From NCBI RefSeq assembly GCF_006088715.1, contig NZ_CP030771.1, positions 8,740,001-8,804,000 on the forward strand: a DNA stretch of 64,000 bases, written 5' to 3'. The first letter of the stretch is position 1. Each line of letters opens with the position of its first letter. A model generated the notes under the pieces. The model made no database searches. It saw nothing but the letters and a program-made list of their open reading frames with translations, and was not told the DNA's origin. The DNA comes from Streptomyces sp. YIM 121038 (GTDB lineage Bacteria; Actinomycetota; Actinomycetes; Streptomycetales; Streptomycetaceae). Made by a program: the position numbers and the translations under genes. Below are positions 35,101 to 43,286 of the stretch, piece by piece.

Positions 35101-35324
35101 GCGCGCCCGGGGTCGAGGACGACTTCTTCGCCGCGGGCGGCACCTCGCTGTCGGCGGCCCGGCTTTCGGTACGAGTCCGGGAGGTCTTCGCGATCGACTT
35201 CCCGGTACGTGCGGTATTCGATTTCCGTACCGTCACCGAGCAGTGTGCCGCCATCGAAGAACTCGTACTCGAATCCATTTCCACCATGTCCGAGAGTGAA
35301 ATAGCCGAAGCGCTGAATCACTGA
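32103..35324 (+). CDS. NRPS elongation module C-A-PCP, Leu-like code
   Basis: 1073 aa; ATG overlaps the previous stop. C domain about 10-440 with HHIAFDG (about 143-149). A domain about 465-975: A3 YTSGSTGLPKG, A4 SFDAAAWEIW, A5 NHYGPTENT, A8 LKISGYRVEPAEVE, A10 VTGKVDRRAL. PCP about 985-1050, Ser in AAGGTSLSA. Code D-A-W-F-L-G-H-V-V-K matches the Leu code DAWFLGNVVK at 9 of 10, the clearest assignment in the cluster. It is the only canonical complete module; no E or TE domain. The gene ends the second run and is followed at once by a terminator. Confidence 0.94.
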   Translation: MTVGTAAGEPTVRPELSFAQERLWFLDQLSPGESGYLTPFSRRLDGPVDADLLERALRAVAERHPVLRSRIDAGSGTPVPVVEPAATVRLERVDLSGAPDPERAAEAAVATMLNTPMDLTAAPWLRAALFTLGEGSALFHVQVHHIAFDGISRGLFERDLSAQYRALAGGRPALELPPGRDYAAHAARQRAALGPAEREELLAQWRTALDGAPHVLELPSDRPRPARPGPRAGRVDFVIPEEVTAALYRVAQAHRTTLFCVGLAAYQHLLGRYADARDVLVGVPFAGREDPETEQVIGFFTHSVPLRGELAGSPSLDALTRQARDRVLEAMDLQELPLEQLVDGLGVTREAHRNPLFQHWFDLADPQWDRPALILPGVRVRPVPVTETTTRFDTELHLRPAGAGLAGRLLYAAELFDEETAAGLAGHYAALLAAAAAEPGRPLDSIPLTGADERARLLDLGTGPAVRRGPATVDAYVERTVARVPDEVAVRSGERRLTYRQLDERSRRIARALREHGAGPERVVAVCLPRGPELVCALLGVVRSGAAYVPVEPELPAERIAYLLRDSGAMAVLGDAGAESLTEVTGHPLVRVDHFADGDGPHGGAALSATGHGAQDLPAALDPDRLLYVVYTSGSTGLPKGVGVTHRSFTRLLDWHLDRYPVASGAATAQTAGVSFDAAAWEIWPALAGGSCLEVCSADQVRTPSRLLARLEEAGVGSAFVPTALAELLIREPLGQRTALRRLLTGGDVFRPRAEDAPGVEVVNHYGPTENTVVATATDALTRPWPGRSIGRPIAGVRAYVLDARLHLVPRGVRGELWLGGALVSRGYLGRPGLTAERFVPDPFAAEPGARMYRTGDLARWSADGSLEFRGRADGQLKISGYRVEPAEVEVVLLRCPGVREAVVTAATGPDGAPVLAAHLVCDAPGPSDAELRSQLRRQVPSYLVPSVFVRLDALPLTVTGKVDRRALPAPPEGVRAAVAPRTPAESAVHALWLEVLPGRAPGVEDDFFAAGGTSLSAARLSVRVREVFAIDFPVRAVFDFRTVTEQCAAIEELVLESISTMSESEIAEALNH

Positions 35325-35338
35325 GGCGCCCACCGAAA

Positions 35339-35372
35339 GATACCGCCGCGACCGGATGGTCGCGGCGGTATC
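35339..35372 (+). terminator. Terminator hairpin after the C-A-PCP gene
   Basis: Perfect 15-bp stem GATACCGCCGCGACC, arms 35339-35353 and 35358-35372, loop GGAT. Lies between the convergent NRPS and MbtH genes and may terminate both. Confidence 0.85.
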
Positions 35373-35412
35373 GAGAATGCTCGGGAAGACGTCCCAGGAA
35401 TTCTGAACGCCC

Positions 35413-35616
35413 TCAGGCCGATGCCTCGGCGTACTTCTTCCGTACGCTCAGCGGGGTGATGTCGGTCCAGGTTCGCTCGATGTGGGCCAGGCATTCCGCC
35501 CTGCTGCCAGAGACTCCGACAGGGCTCCAGCCTGTGGGTATGTCCATCTTGGAGTCCCAGATCGAGTACTGCTCCTCGTGATTGACAACAATCTGATAGA
35601 TGCGGTCTTCGGTCAT
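35413..35616 (-). CDS. MbtH-like protein
   Basis: 67 aa, the usual size. Shows the family pattern: NHEEQYSIW near residue 12, GW..VG, CLAHIERTWTD and P-L-S-x-R near the end. GGAGG lies about 8 bases before the ATG. MbtH-like proteins bind A domains and are often needed for their solubility and activity; with seven A domains and one MbtH, it probably serves several. It is transcribed away from the lone C-domain gene, from a shared 157-bp promoter gap. Confidence 0.95.
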   Translation of the reverse strand: MTEDRIYQIVVNHEEQYSIWDSKMDIPTGWSPVGVSGSRAECLAHIERTWTDITPLSVRKKYAEASA

Positions 35617-35773
35617 TCGGGAGCCTCCAGAACGAGTTGTGCAGAGCTCTTACCGGCGGTGCAGTCTACTTATCCCGGAGATCAATTGTCGAGGGTTTGA
35701 AATCCCTTGTGCTCTGTGTTCCGGCCGAGTACCGTCCCGTTTGCCGGACCATCGATCAAGACTGGAGTCGAAT

Positions 35774-37258
35774 GTGACGGGCAACCTTTCGGACGCCGCC
35801 CGCAGGCTTATGGAGCGGCGACTCGCCGGCCTTTCGGCGCCGGTGAGCAAGGAGCGGGACCCGCGCCCCGAGCGTCCGCCGCTCGCACCGGCCCAGCGCC
35901 GACTGTGGTTCATCCACCAGCTCACCCAGGGCAGCCTGGCCTACAACGTGCCGACCGCCTACCGGCTGCGCGGCCCGCTGGACACCGGGGCGCTGGAGCG
36001 CGCCGTCCACCTGGTGGTGCGGCGGCACGAGGTGCTGCGCACCTGCTATCCGGCCGACGAGCAGGGCGAGCCGTTCCAGCGCGTCCTGGACGCCGACGCC
36101 GGCCCGCGGACGCCGGTGGCACGGCACGACCTCACCTCGGCCGCCGACCCGGTCGCCGAGGCCCTGCGGATCGCCGGCAGTGAGGCCGACCACCGGTTCC
36201 GCCTCGACGCGGAAGGTCCGCTGCGGCTGTGGCTGGCCACGCTGGGGCCGGACGACCACGTGCTGGGCATCGTGGTGCACCACATCGCCTTCGACCGGGA
36301 GTCCTTGGCCGTCCTGGCCGGTGAGCTCTCCGCCGCCTACCGGGCCGAGGCCGCCGCCGGCATCCCCGAACTGCCCCCGCTCGACGCCCAGTACGCCGAC
36401 TTCGCCCTGTGGCAGAACGGCCTGACCGGCACGCAGGAGTACCAGAAGGAACTCGGCTACTGGCGCGAGACCCTGGGCCGTCTGGCGCCCGTACTGGAGC
36501 TGCCCGCCGATCACCAGCGGCCGAAGGAACCGACCTACCGGGCCGGCGAGGCGGCGATCCACATCGACGCCGAGACCGCCGACCGGCTGCGGGCCCTGTC
36601 CACCGAGCGCGGCGCCTCCCTGTTCATGACGTGCCTCGCCGCCTTCCAGGGCCTGCTGTCGCGCTACACCGCGGAGACCGCCCTCGCGGTCGGCTGCCCG
36701 GTCAACGGCCGGGCGAAGGTGGCGTACGAGGGACTCATCGGGTTCTTCGCCAACTCCCTGCCGATCGGCGTCCACCTCGACGACGACCCGGCGTTCGCCG
36801 CCATGGTGGACCGGACGCGCGAGTCGCTGCTTTCGGCGCACGCACACCAGAACGTGCCGTTCGACCGGATCGTGCGGGAGCTGTCGCCCGTGCGCGACCT
36901 CAGCCGCAACCCGCTGGTCCAGGTCTGGTTCGACCTGGACGCGGGCGACACCGGCACGGCGGCCGACCTCCTGGCCCTGCCCGGGGTGCGGAGCGAGTAC
37001 TTCACCGAGGGGCGGGTGCGGACCCGGTTCGACGCCGAAATGCACCTGGGCGAGCGCGCCGACGGGACGATCACCGGCCGACTGCTGTACGCACAGGACC
37101 TGTTCGCGGCCGAGACGGCGAACGGGCTGTGCGAGCACTATGCGAACTTCCTGGCGGCGGTGGCCGCCGACCCGGCGCTGCGGCTTTCGCGCGTGCCGCT
37201 GTTCTCCGCGCACCAGCGGTCCACCCTGCTGGACGACTGGAGCGTGGGCAGCGGTTGA
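35774..37258 (+). CDS. Freestanding NRPS condensation domain
   Basis: 494 aa from GTG 35774 with GGAG upstream. A single C domain: LAPAQRRLWFIHQ near 40, HHIAFDR at 169-175 (Gly of HHxxxDG replaced by Arg), IGFFANSLPI, and RNPLVQVWFDLD. A leader of about 35 residues precedes it. The protein ends ...HQRSTLLDDWSVGSG, the stretch where a normal NRPS crosses from C into A, so it looks like a module cut at the C-A junction. It may condense residues presented by freestanding A-PCP proteins. Confidence 0.9.
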   Translation: MTGNLSDAARRLMERRLAGLSAPVSKERDPRPERPPLAPAQRRLWFIHQLTQGSLAYNVPTAYRLRGPLDTGALERAVHLVVRRHEVLRTCYPADEQGEPFQRVLDADAGPRTPVARHDLTSAADPVAEALRIAGSEADHRFRLDAEGPLRLWLATLGPDDHVLGIVVHHIAFDRESLAVLAGELSAAYRAEAAAGIPELPPLDAQYADFALWQNGLTGTQEYQKELGYWRETLGRLAPVLELPADHQRPKEPTYRAGEAAIHIDAETADRLRALSTERGASLFMTCLAAFQGLLSRYTAETALAVGCPVNGRAKVAYEGLIGFFANSLPIGVHLDDDPAFAAMVDRTRESLLSAHAHQNVPFDRIVRELSPVRDLSRNPLVQVWFDLDAGDTGTAADLLALPGVRSEYFTEGRVRTRFDAEMHLGERADGTITGRLLYAQDLFAAETANGLCEHYANFLAAVAADPALRLSRVPLFSAHQRSTLLDDWSVGSG

Positions 37259-37306
37259 CGGGCTGCCGGGCGGCACGGGCGGCGAGCGGGGGCCGCTCGG
37301 CCAGGA

Positions 37307-37324
37307 GCGGGCCGTACGGCCCGC
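37307..37324 (+). repeat. 18-bp perfect palindrome between C-domain and thioesterase genes
   Basis: GCGGGCCGTACGGCCCGC in the 184-bp gap. It could be an operator or a weak RNA hairpin. No other feature is seen in the gap. Confidence 0.6.
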
Positions 37325-37442
37325 GCGGACCGTGCCGCCGCGGCCTGCCCGCTCGACCGGCACACCGAGACGCCACCTCGCCGCCGCGCTCGCGCACCAC
37401 AGACGACCGGGCCCAGACCATCCGCCGAGAGGGAATCCGCCG

Positions 37443-38207
37443 ATGACGACCGCCGACGCTCTGCTGCCCTTCTGGGACGACCGACTGCCGGGCGCCCGAG
37501 CCACCATGTTCTGCCTGCCGCACTCGGGCGGGGGCGCCTCGGCCTACCGGGAGTGGGTCAGGGCCTCCACCACCCTCGACGTCCAGCCCGTCCAACTGCC
37601 GGGGCGCGAGCACCTGATCGGCACGCCCGGCATCGAACGCATGCCTGAGCTCGCCTCCCTGATCGGCGAGCTGATGGTCGAGCGGGCCCCGCGGCCCTTC
37701 GTGCTCTTCGGACACAGCATGGGCGGCGCGATCGCGGCCGAGGCGGCGGCCTGGCTGGAGCGCGGCGGGCATCCCGCGCCCGCACTCCTGGTCATCTCGG
37801 CCCGCCCGCCGGTGAACCAGGCCCGGCCCGGGCCCGGCGAGAGCGAGGACGAGTGGCTCCTGCGGCGCGTGACCGCCATGGGCGGAACCCCGGCCGAAGT
37901 CCTTGAGGAGCCCGAACTGCGCGAGCTGATCCTCGGGACGTTCCGCGCCGACACGCGCCTGCTGCGGGACTACGTGCCGCGGTTCGGCCGCCTGTCCCTG
38001 CCGCTGCTCGCCCTGGGCGGCACCGAGGACTACGTGACCGAGTCCCGCCTCGCCCCCTGGCAGGACCACTTCACCACGCCGATCCGCATCCGCATGTACC
38101 CGGGCGGTCACTTCTATCTGCGCCGGCACCGCGACGCCGTCCTGGCCGCCGTGGAAGAGGCCCTCACCGACACCCTGGCAGGAAAGGAGACGGCCCATGA
38201 CGCCTGA
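37443..38207 (+). CDS. Type II thioesterase (Ser nucleophile)
   Basis: 254 aa; ATG with GAGAGGG upstream. Alpha/beta hydrolase with MFCLPHSGGGA, Ser92 in FGHSMGGAIAAEA, an Asp near LGGTEDYV and the late His in PGGHFYLRRH. An editing thioesterase of the same type as 19074. Its place between a lone C domain and a PCP-C protein is where an A domain would normally sit. Overlaps the next gene by 11 bases. Confidence 0.9.
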   Translation: MTTADALLPFWDDRLPGARATMFCLPHSGGGASAYREWVRASTTLDVQPVQLPGREHLIGTPGIERMPELASLIGELMVERAPRPFVLFGHSMGGAIAAEAAAWLERGGHPAPALLVISARPPVNQARPGPGESEDEWLLRRVTAMGGTPAEVLEEPELRELILGTFRADTRLLRDYVPRFGRLSLPLLALGGTEDYVTESRLAPWQDHFTTPIRIRMYPGGHFYLRRHRDAVLAAVEEALTDTLAGKETAHDA

Positions 38208-39807
38208 GCCGACGGCCCACGCGCTCCTCACGATCTTTCAGGAAGAGATCGGGTCCGACCGGATCGGGCCGGACGACGACTTCTACGCGGTCGGCGGGGA
38301 CTCCCTCATCGCCGTGCGGGTCGTCACGCGCGCGACCGAGCAGGGCATGCCGCTGCGCCTGATCGACCTGCTGATGAACCCGACGGTGGACGAACTCGTG
38401 GACCACCTGCGCGCCGCGGCCACCGACGGCGCCGACCCGCAGGAGGCGGCGGTCGCCCCGGCGCACCCGGGCGAATCCCTGGTGGAACCCGAGGACCGGG
38501 CGGCCCTGCCCGCGGGCGCGCTGGACGCGCTGCCCGCCTCGGCGCTCCAGACCGGTCTGATCTTCCAGTGCGAGATGGCCGAGGACCCGAGCCTCTACCA
38601 CGACCTGATCGGGCTGCGCGTGACGGCGCCCTACGACGAGGACCTCTTCCGGTCGGCCCTGCGCGAGTTGATGGACCGGCACCCCGCGCTGCGCAGCTCC
38701 TTCGATCTGGGCAGCTACTCGGAGTCCCTCCAGGTGTTCTGGGACGACGTGGCCGAGCCACTGGAGAGCGAGCGCGTGGGCACGGCCGCCGAGGCCGACG
38801 CGGCCGTGTCCGCCTGGCGTGACAAACAGCTCTCCACCACCCTGGACTGGGAGCAGGCGCCCCTGTTCCGCTGCCACGTGGCCGCCGGTCCCGGCGACAC
38901 CTTCCGGGTGACCGTGGCCATGCACCACGCGATCATGGACGGCTGGAGCTTCGCCACCGTCGTCGTCGACCTGCTCACCCTCTACGACGCCCATCTGTCC
39001 GGCACCGGCCACGGACTGCCGGAGCCGCCCGCGGCCGCGGCCGCCGAGTTCGTCCGCCTCGAGCGGGCCGCCGTGGACTCCCCGGAAGCCGCCGCGTTCT
39101 GGCGCGCCCAGTGCGACGCGCCGACGCTGGTGGACCGGGAGCGGTACGGCCGTTCGGCCAACGCCTCGGAGCGGCGTGCCACGGCACTGCCCGCCGGCCT
39201 CTTCGCCGACCTGCGCGCACGGGCCGCGGAGGCACGGGTCCCGCTGAAGAGCCTGCTCCTCGCGGTGCACTGCCGGTCCCTGGGCCGGATGGCGGGCCGC
39301 ACCACCGACGTGGTCACCGGCGTGGTGGTCAACGGGCGCCCCGAGCTGCCGGACGCCGACCGGGTCGTCGGACTCTTCCTCAACACCGTTCCGCTGCGCC
39401 TGCCGTCCCTGTCCGGCACCTGGGCCGAACTGGCCCGGACGCTGCGGGAGACGGAGACCGCCGCCGCGCCCCACCAGCGCTATCCCCTCGCGCTGATCGA
39501 GGAAGACGCCGGGCGGCGGTCCTTCGACGTGGCCTTCAACTTCACCGACTTCCACGTCTACCGCCGCGTGTCCGACCTCACGGCCCTCTCCGCCGACGGA
39601 TGGTGGGACCGGGACAAGGCCAGCCACCCGATGTCCTGCGACTTCACCCTCGACTACCCCGGCTTCGGCAGTGGCCTCCTCCTCTCCTTCGACCCGCACC
39701 TGGTGAGCGAGGAACAGGTGGCGAAGTACGAGGCGTTGACCATCGACGGCCTGCGCGCCGCGGCCCGGGACGTGCACACGGCCGGGACGGAGCCTCACGA
39801 TGGGTGA
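38197..39807 (+). CDS. NRPS PCP-C didomain protein
   Basis: 536 aa; ATG overlaps the thioesterase by 11 bases. PCP about 5-70, Ser36 in AVGGDSLIAV. C domain about 105-530, HHAIMDG at 243-249 intact, with LFLNTVPLRL later. There is no A domain, so the PCP must be charged in trans by one of the freestanding A domains or by the Cys-type transferase. The C domain would pass its chain to an acceptor, perhaps a free amine, giving a possible release step. Confidence 0.92.
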   Translation: MTPEPTAHALLTIFQEEIGSDRIGPDDDFYAVGGDSLIAVRVVTRATEQGMPLRLIDLLMNPTVDELVDHLRAAATDGADPQEAAVAPAHPGESLVEPEDRAALPAGALDALPASALQTGLIFQCEMAEDPSLYHDLIGLRVTAPYDEDLFRSALRELMDRHPALRSSFDLGSYSESLQVFWDDVAEPLESERVGTAAEADAAVSAWRDKQLSTTLDWEQAPLFRCHVAAGPGDTFRVTVAMHHAIMDGWSFATVVVDLLTLYDAHLSGTGHGLPEPPAAAAAEFVRLERAAVDSPEAAAFWRAQCDAPTLVDRERYGRSANASERRATALPAGLFADLRARAAEARVPLKSLLLAVHCRSLGRMAGRTTDVVTGVVVNGRPELPDADRVVGLFLNTVPLRLPSLSGTWAELARTLRETETAAAPHQRYPLALIEEDAGRRSFDVAFNFTDFHVYRRVSDLTALSADGWWDRDKASHPMSCDFTLDYPGFGSGLLLSFDPHLVSEEQVAKYEALTIDGLRAAARDVHTAGTEPHDG

Positions 39808-41194
39808 ACCGGCACCGCTCGTGGTGGCGTACGACGTGGGCTCCGTCTCCCCGGCTGAGATCGCGGTGGGCGTGGCGGGCCTGGCCCCGGTGGTCTTCCT
39901 GCTGCCCCGCTCCCCGCACGTACGCACGCTGCGCCCGGTCCTGGCCCAGCTGGGCCGGGTGGTCCAGTTGACGGGCAGCGCCCAACGGGACGCCGTCCTC
40001 GTACGACGGCTCGCCCCGGCGGGGGTGCTCACCTTCTCCGAGAACCTGCTGCGCGTCACGGCCGGTCTCGCCCACGCCCTGGGCCTGCCCCACCACACGC
40101 CGGAGGTCGCCGAGGCCCTCACCGACAAGTACCGGCAGCGGCAGCGGTTGCGGGCCGCCGGAGTCGACGCGGTGGCCTGCCGCCTGGTGCCGGACGCCGC
40201 CGCCTGGGAGGAGGCGCTTGCGGCCGTCGGACTCCCCGCGGTGGTCAAACCGGTACAGGGGCAGGGCAGCCGGGGCACCTTCGCCGTCCACGACCGGGCG
40301 GAGGCGGAAAGGCTGCGGTCACGGCTCTTCACCGACCCCGGCGAGTCCTGGGTGGTCGAGCAATTCCTGAGCGGACAGCCGGGCGGGCCCTTCGGCGACT
40401 ACGTGTCGGTCGAGACCGCGACGGACCCGCACGGCACGCGGGTGCTCGCGGTGACCGGCAAGCACCCGCTGACCCCGCCCTTCCGCGAGACCGGCCAGTT
40501 CTGGCCCGCAGCGCTGGCCCCCGACCACACCGCGGCCGTGTCGGACCTGGCGGTACGGGCGGTCACCGCGCTCGGCGTCACGACCGGCATCTGCCACACG
40601 GAGATCAAACTCACCCCCCACGGCCCCCGCATCATCGAGGTCAACGGTCGTCTCGGCGGCCACCTCAACGAGCTGTCGCGCCGCGCCTGCGGAGTGGACC
40701 TCGTCCGGACGGCCGCGCTCCTCGCCCTCGGCGCCGCCCCGCCGCCCGCTCCGGCACCGCCCGACCGGGTCTTCTTCCAGTTCAACGGCCTGGCCCCGGA
40801 CAGCCCCTGCCACTTGCGGGCCCTCACCGGCGCCGACGAGATCCGCTCCCTGGAGGGCATCACCGGCTACCGGCCCTACGTCCGCCCCGGCGACCACCTC
40901 TCCGGCGGTGTGGGCAGCACCTTCATGGACCTCCTCACCGGCGACGCGCCCGACCACTCCGCGATGGTCGATCTCCTGGACCGGGCCTTGCCCCTTCTTC
41001 GTTACGAGTTCACCGACGGCGCCACCACCTGGACCGTGTCCCCACAGCGGGCGCGGGGGGACGACACGGCGCAGCGCACTCCGGCGACGGTCACGGCCAA
41101 GGCGGTGGAGGGCGCGAGCGTGGGCCCCCGGGGCAGCACGCCCCCTGCCGGGGCCCGCCGCGTTTCCGTCCGCACGGCCCGGCCGAACCCTTAG
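39800..41194 (+). CDS. ATP-grasp ligase (amino-acid/peptide ligase type)
   Basis: 464 aa; ATG overlaps the PCP-C stop by 8 bases. ATP-grasp fold: LTDKYRQRQRLRAAGV, VVKPVQGQGSRGT (ATP-binding loop) and IIEVNGRLGGHLNELS carrying the metal-binding Glu/Asn. This pattern is close to L-amino-acid ligases, which form peptide bonds via acyl phosphates. In the cluster it could join an amino acid to the NRPS product or make a dipeptide starter. The C-terminal 50 residues are low-complexity. Last gene of the NRPS run. Confidence 0.88.
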   Translation: MGEPAPLVVAYDVGSVSPAEIAVGVAGLAPVVFLLPRSPHVRTLRPVLAQLGRVVQLTGSAQRDAVLVRRLAPAGVLTFSENLLRVTAGLAHALGLPHHTPEVAEALTDKYRQRQRLRAAGVDAVACRLVPDAAAWEEALAAVGLPAVVKPVQGQGSRGTFAVHDRAEAERLRSRLFTDPGESWVVEQFLSGQPGGPFGDYVSVETATDPHGTRVLAVTGKHPLTPPFRETGQFWPAALAPDHTAAVSDLAVRAVTALGVTTGICHTEIKLTPHGPRIIEVNGRLGGHLNELSRRACGVDLVRTAALLALGAAPPPAPAPPDRVFFQFNGLAPDSPCHLRALTGADEIRSLEGITGYRPYVRPGDHLSGGVGSTFMDLLTGDAPDHSAMVDLLDRALPLLRYEFTDGATTWTVSPQRARGDDTAQRTPATVTAKAVEGASVGPRGSTPPAGARRVSVRTARPNP

Positions 41195-41306
41195 TGGGTT
41201 GGAAAATCAAACTCACCCGGTTACCGTTCGACGTGCCAGTACATCCAGCTGTCACATCCTCAGGATTCCGGGGCGTGTGACCTGGCCTGTTCGAGAGGTG
41301 TGCGCA

Positions 41307-42089
41307 GTGACACATTCGTCGGCAGATCCGATTCGCGTGTTCCTCGTCGAGCGGAATCCCATCGTCAGGATCGGTATCCGTGCCGTTCTCGCGGACAGCG
41401 CCGTACGGCTGGTGGGCGAGGCCCCGGACGCCGGGACGTGTCTGGAAGGCATCGGGGACGCGCGACCCGACGTCGTGCTCCTGGACCTCGACCTGCCGGG
41501 AGGCTCGGGGCTCGACACCGTCCGGGCGCTGGCGCACCGCTCCCCGCCCCTGGGCATCCTGGTGACGGGGTGGGCGCGGGGCGGCTGGGACGAACTGGTG
41601 CTGGCGGCCCTCTGCGCGGGAGCCAAGGGCTTCCTGCTCAAGGATGCGGAACCCACCATGGTCCTCGACGCCATCAGGCTCGTCCGGGGCGGAGGCGTGG
41701 CGTTCAGCCCCGGCGTCGAGTACGCGCTCTCCGCCCTGCGGGGCCCGTCGGCACAGGTGCGGAGGCAGGGCGCCTTCCCCGCGCTCACGGCCCGTGAGTA
41801 CGACGTGCTCCGGCTCGTCGCTCGCGGCTTCGACAACCGGCGCATCGCGCGCGAGTTGACCCTCTCGGACAAGACCGTGCGCAACTACGTCTCGGCCGTC
41901 CTGGGCAAACTCGGTGTCGGCAGCCGCGGTGAAGCCATCGTGGCGGCCCTCTCCGCGGGGCTGACGGGAACCGGCGACCGGAGCCCGGCCCGGTCGCCGC
42001 TCGCCTCCCGCCCGGGGCGGTTCCCGGAAGGCTTCCGGATGTTCGACGCCCGACCGCGGTGGCCCGCCGTGCTCCCCGGAGCTCAGTGA
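41307..42089 (+). CDS. Orphan NarL/LuxR-type response regulator
   Basis: 260 aa from GTG 41307 with GAGAGG upstream. Receiver domain about 10-125: phosphoacceptor Asp60 in LLDLDLPGG and Lys in FLLKDAEP. LuxR HTH about 155-215: LTAREYDVLRLVARGF and SDKTVRNYVSAVLGKLGV. No histidine kinase gene is adjacent. Tail-to-tail with the monooxygenase gene (7-base overlap). Candidate regulator of the lanthipeptide genes, the NRPS genes or both; class-typical regulators accompany lantibiotic clusters. Confidence 0.93.
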   Translation: MTHSSADPIRVFLVERNPIVRIGIRAVLADSAVRLVGEAPDAGTCLEGIGDARPDVVLLDLDLPGGSGLDTVRALAHRSPPLGILVTGWARGGWDELVLAALCAGAKGFLLKDAEPTMVLDAIRLVRGGGVAFSPGVEYALSALRGPSAQVRRQGAFPALTAREYDVLRLVARGFDNRRIARELTLSDKTVRNYVSAVLGKLGVGSRGEAIVAALSAGLTGTGDRSPARSPLASRPGRFPEGFRMFDARPRWPAVLPGAQ

Positions 42090-43069
42090 GGCAGAGCGTC
42101 CCGGACGAGCTCCAGCGCGCGGACGCGTCCGTGGAGGTCGGGGGACCAGACCGTCACCATGAGTTCGTCCGGTTCGTGGAGCGAGAGGTGGTCCGCCAGG
42201 GGCCGGCGCAGCGTTCGCCCGTCTCCGCGGATCAGCATGCTGCCGACGTCCGGTACGGGTACGGGCGTCAGCGGAGCGTCCGGGAGACACGAGGCCGTCG
42301 TCGGCAGGGCGCCGGAAGCCAGCTGCCTGCGCGCCTCGGGCGGCAGGTGGGCGGCACCGGCCAGGACACCGGCGAAGCCTGCGGTCAGGGCGTCGACCGT
42401 GTCGGCCGAGTCGGCCGCCGCCACACGGAGGGCCAGTACGGCCTTAGGAGTCTCCAGCCACGGCGAGGGCTCGAACGCCTCGCGGTACAGGCCCACCAGG
42501 TCGGGCCGTGGGTCCTTGAGGGCGAACTGGCCGAAGACGTAGGGGAGTCCCAGGCGCGCGGCGAGCCGTGCGCTGCCGGGCCCGGAACCGGTGATGATCA
42601 GGGGCATGCTCTTCAGGTCTCCCGCGCGGCGTCCGAGGAGCCTGACCAGTTCGGCGGCGAGTTCCTCGAAGGGCCGGGGGAGGCCCGGAGCGTGATGGGC
42701 GACCAGGGCCGCGAGCGCCTCCTGTGTGGCACCGGGACCGCGGCAGACTCCGGCATCGGTCCGTCCCGGAGCGAGACCCGCCAGGACGCTGATCGACTCG
42801 GCCACCTTCCAGGGCGCGTACAGCGGCAGGGGGAAGGCACCCACCCCCACCCTGATGCGGGTGGTGACGGCGCCGATCGCGGCGGCCAGCACCTCGGGGG
42901 AGCCGCAGGCGTGCGAGCGGTCGCCGTGGTGCTCGGCCACCCAGAAGCGGTGACAGCCCAACTCCTCGGCGGCCTGCGCGAAGGCGACTGTCTCGGCGAG
43001 GGCGGTGCTTCTCCGCGTCCCGTAGTGAACGGGTACCTGGTCGAGCACGCTCAAGGGGATGCGCGTCAC
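42083..43069 (-). CDS. Luciferase-like flavin monooxygenase
   Basis: 328 aa from GTG 43069 with GAAGG 10 bases upstream; the open frame extends to 43267 but that stretch is Arg-rich and not protein-like. Bacterial-luciferase-like family: VLDQVPVHYG, ELGCHRFWVAEHHG, and TRIRVGVGAFPLPLYAPWKVAESI. Such enzymes use reduced flavin and oxygen. GarO of actagardine biosynthesis belongs to this group and oxidises a lanthionine sulfur to sulfoxide, so a tailoring role on the neighbouring lanthipeptide is a fair inference. A 217-bp gap separates it from the exporter gene upstream. Confidence 0.88.
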   Translation of the reverse strand: MTRIPLSVLDQVPVHYGTRRSTALAETVAFAQAAEELGCHRFWVAEHHGDRSHACGSPEVLAAAIGAVTTRIRVGVGAFPLPLYAPWKVAESISVLAGLAPGRTDAGVCRGPGATQEALAALVAHHAPGLPRPFEELAAELVRLLGRRAGDLKSMPLIITGSGPGSARLAARLGLPYVFGQFALKDPRPDLVGLYREAFEPSPWLETPKAVLALRVAAADSADTVDALTAGFAGVLAGAAHLPPEARRQLASGALPTTASCLPDAPLTPVPVPDVGSMLIRGDGRTLRRPLADHLSLHEPDELMVTVWSPDLHGRVRALELVRDALPH

Positions 43070-43286
43070 GGTGTCACCGCCTTCGTGCCACCGGCTCGTT
43101 CCCCCGTGGCCGCCCGCGTCGCGCTTGTCGGCACGGCGGCGCCTGTCTGTGCTGATCGCATGCTGCTCCTCTGCGTCGGTGATCCGGTGCTTGTGGTGCA
43201 CGGCGCGGGCGTCGGGCGGGCGCCGGCGCCAAGGGGGCGGCCGTGCGAGCCCGTTGGGCGGGCGCACGTTAGACCGCGGCCGGGCG

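Noticed and set aside
43070..43267. N-terminal extension of the luciferase-like monooxygenase
   Set aside because: The extra 66 codons are Arg/His-rich; the family N-terminus starts at the GTG at 43069, which has a ribosome-binding site.
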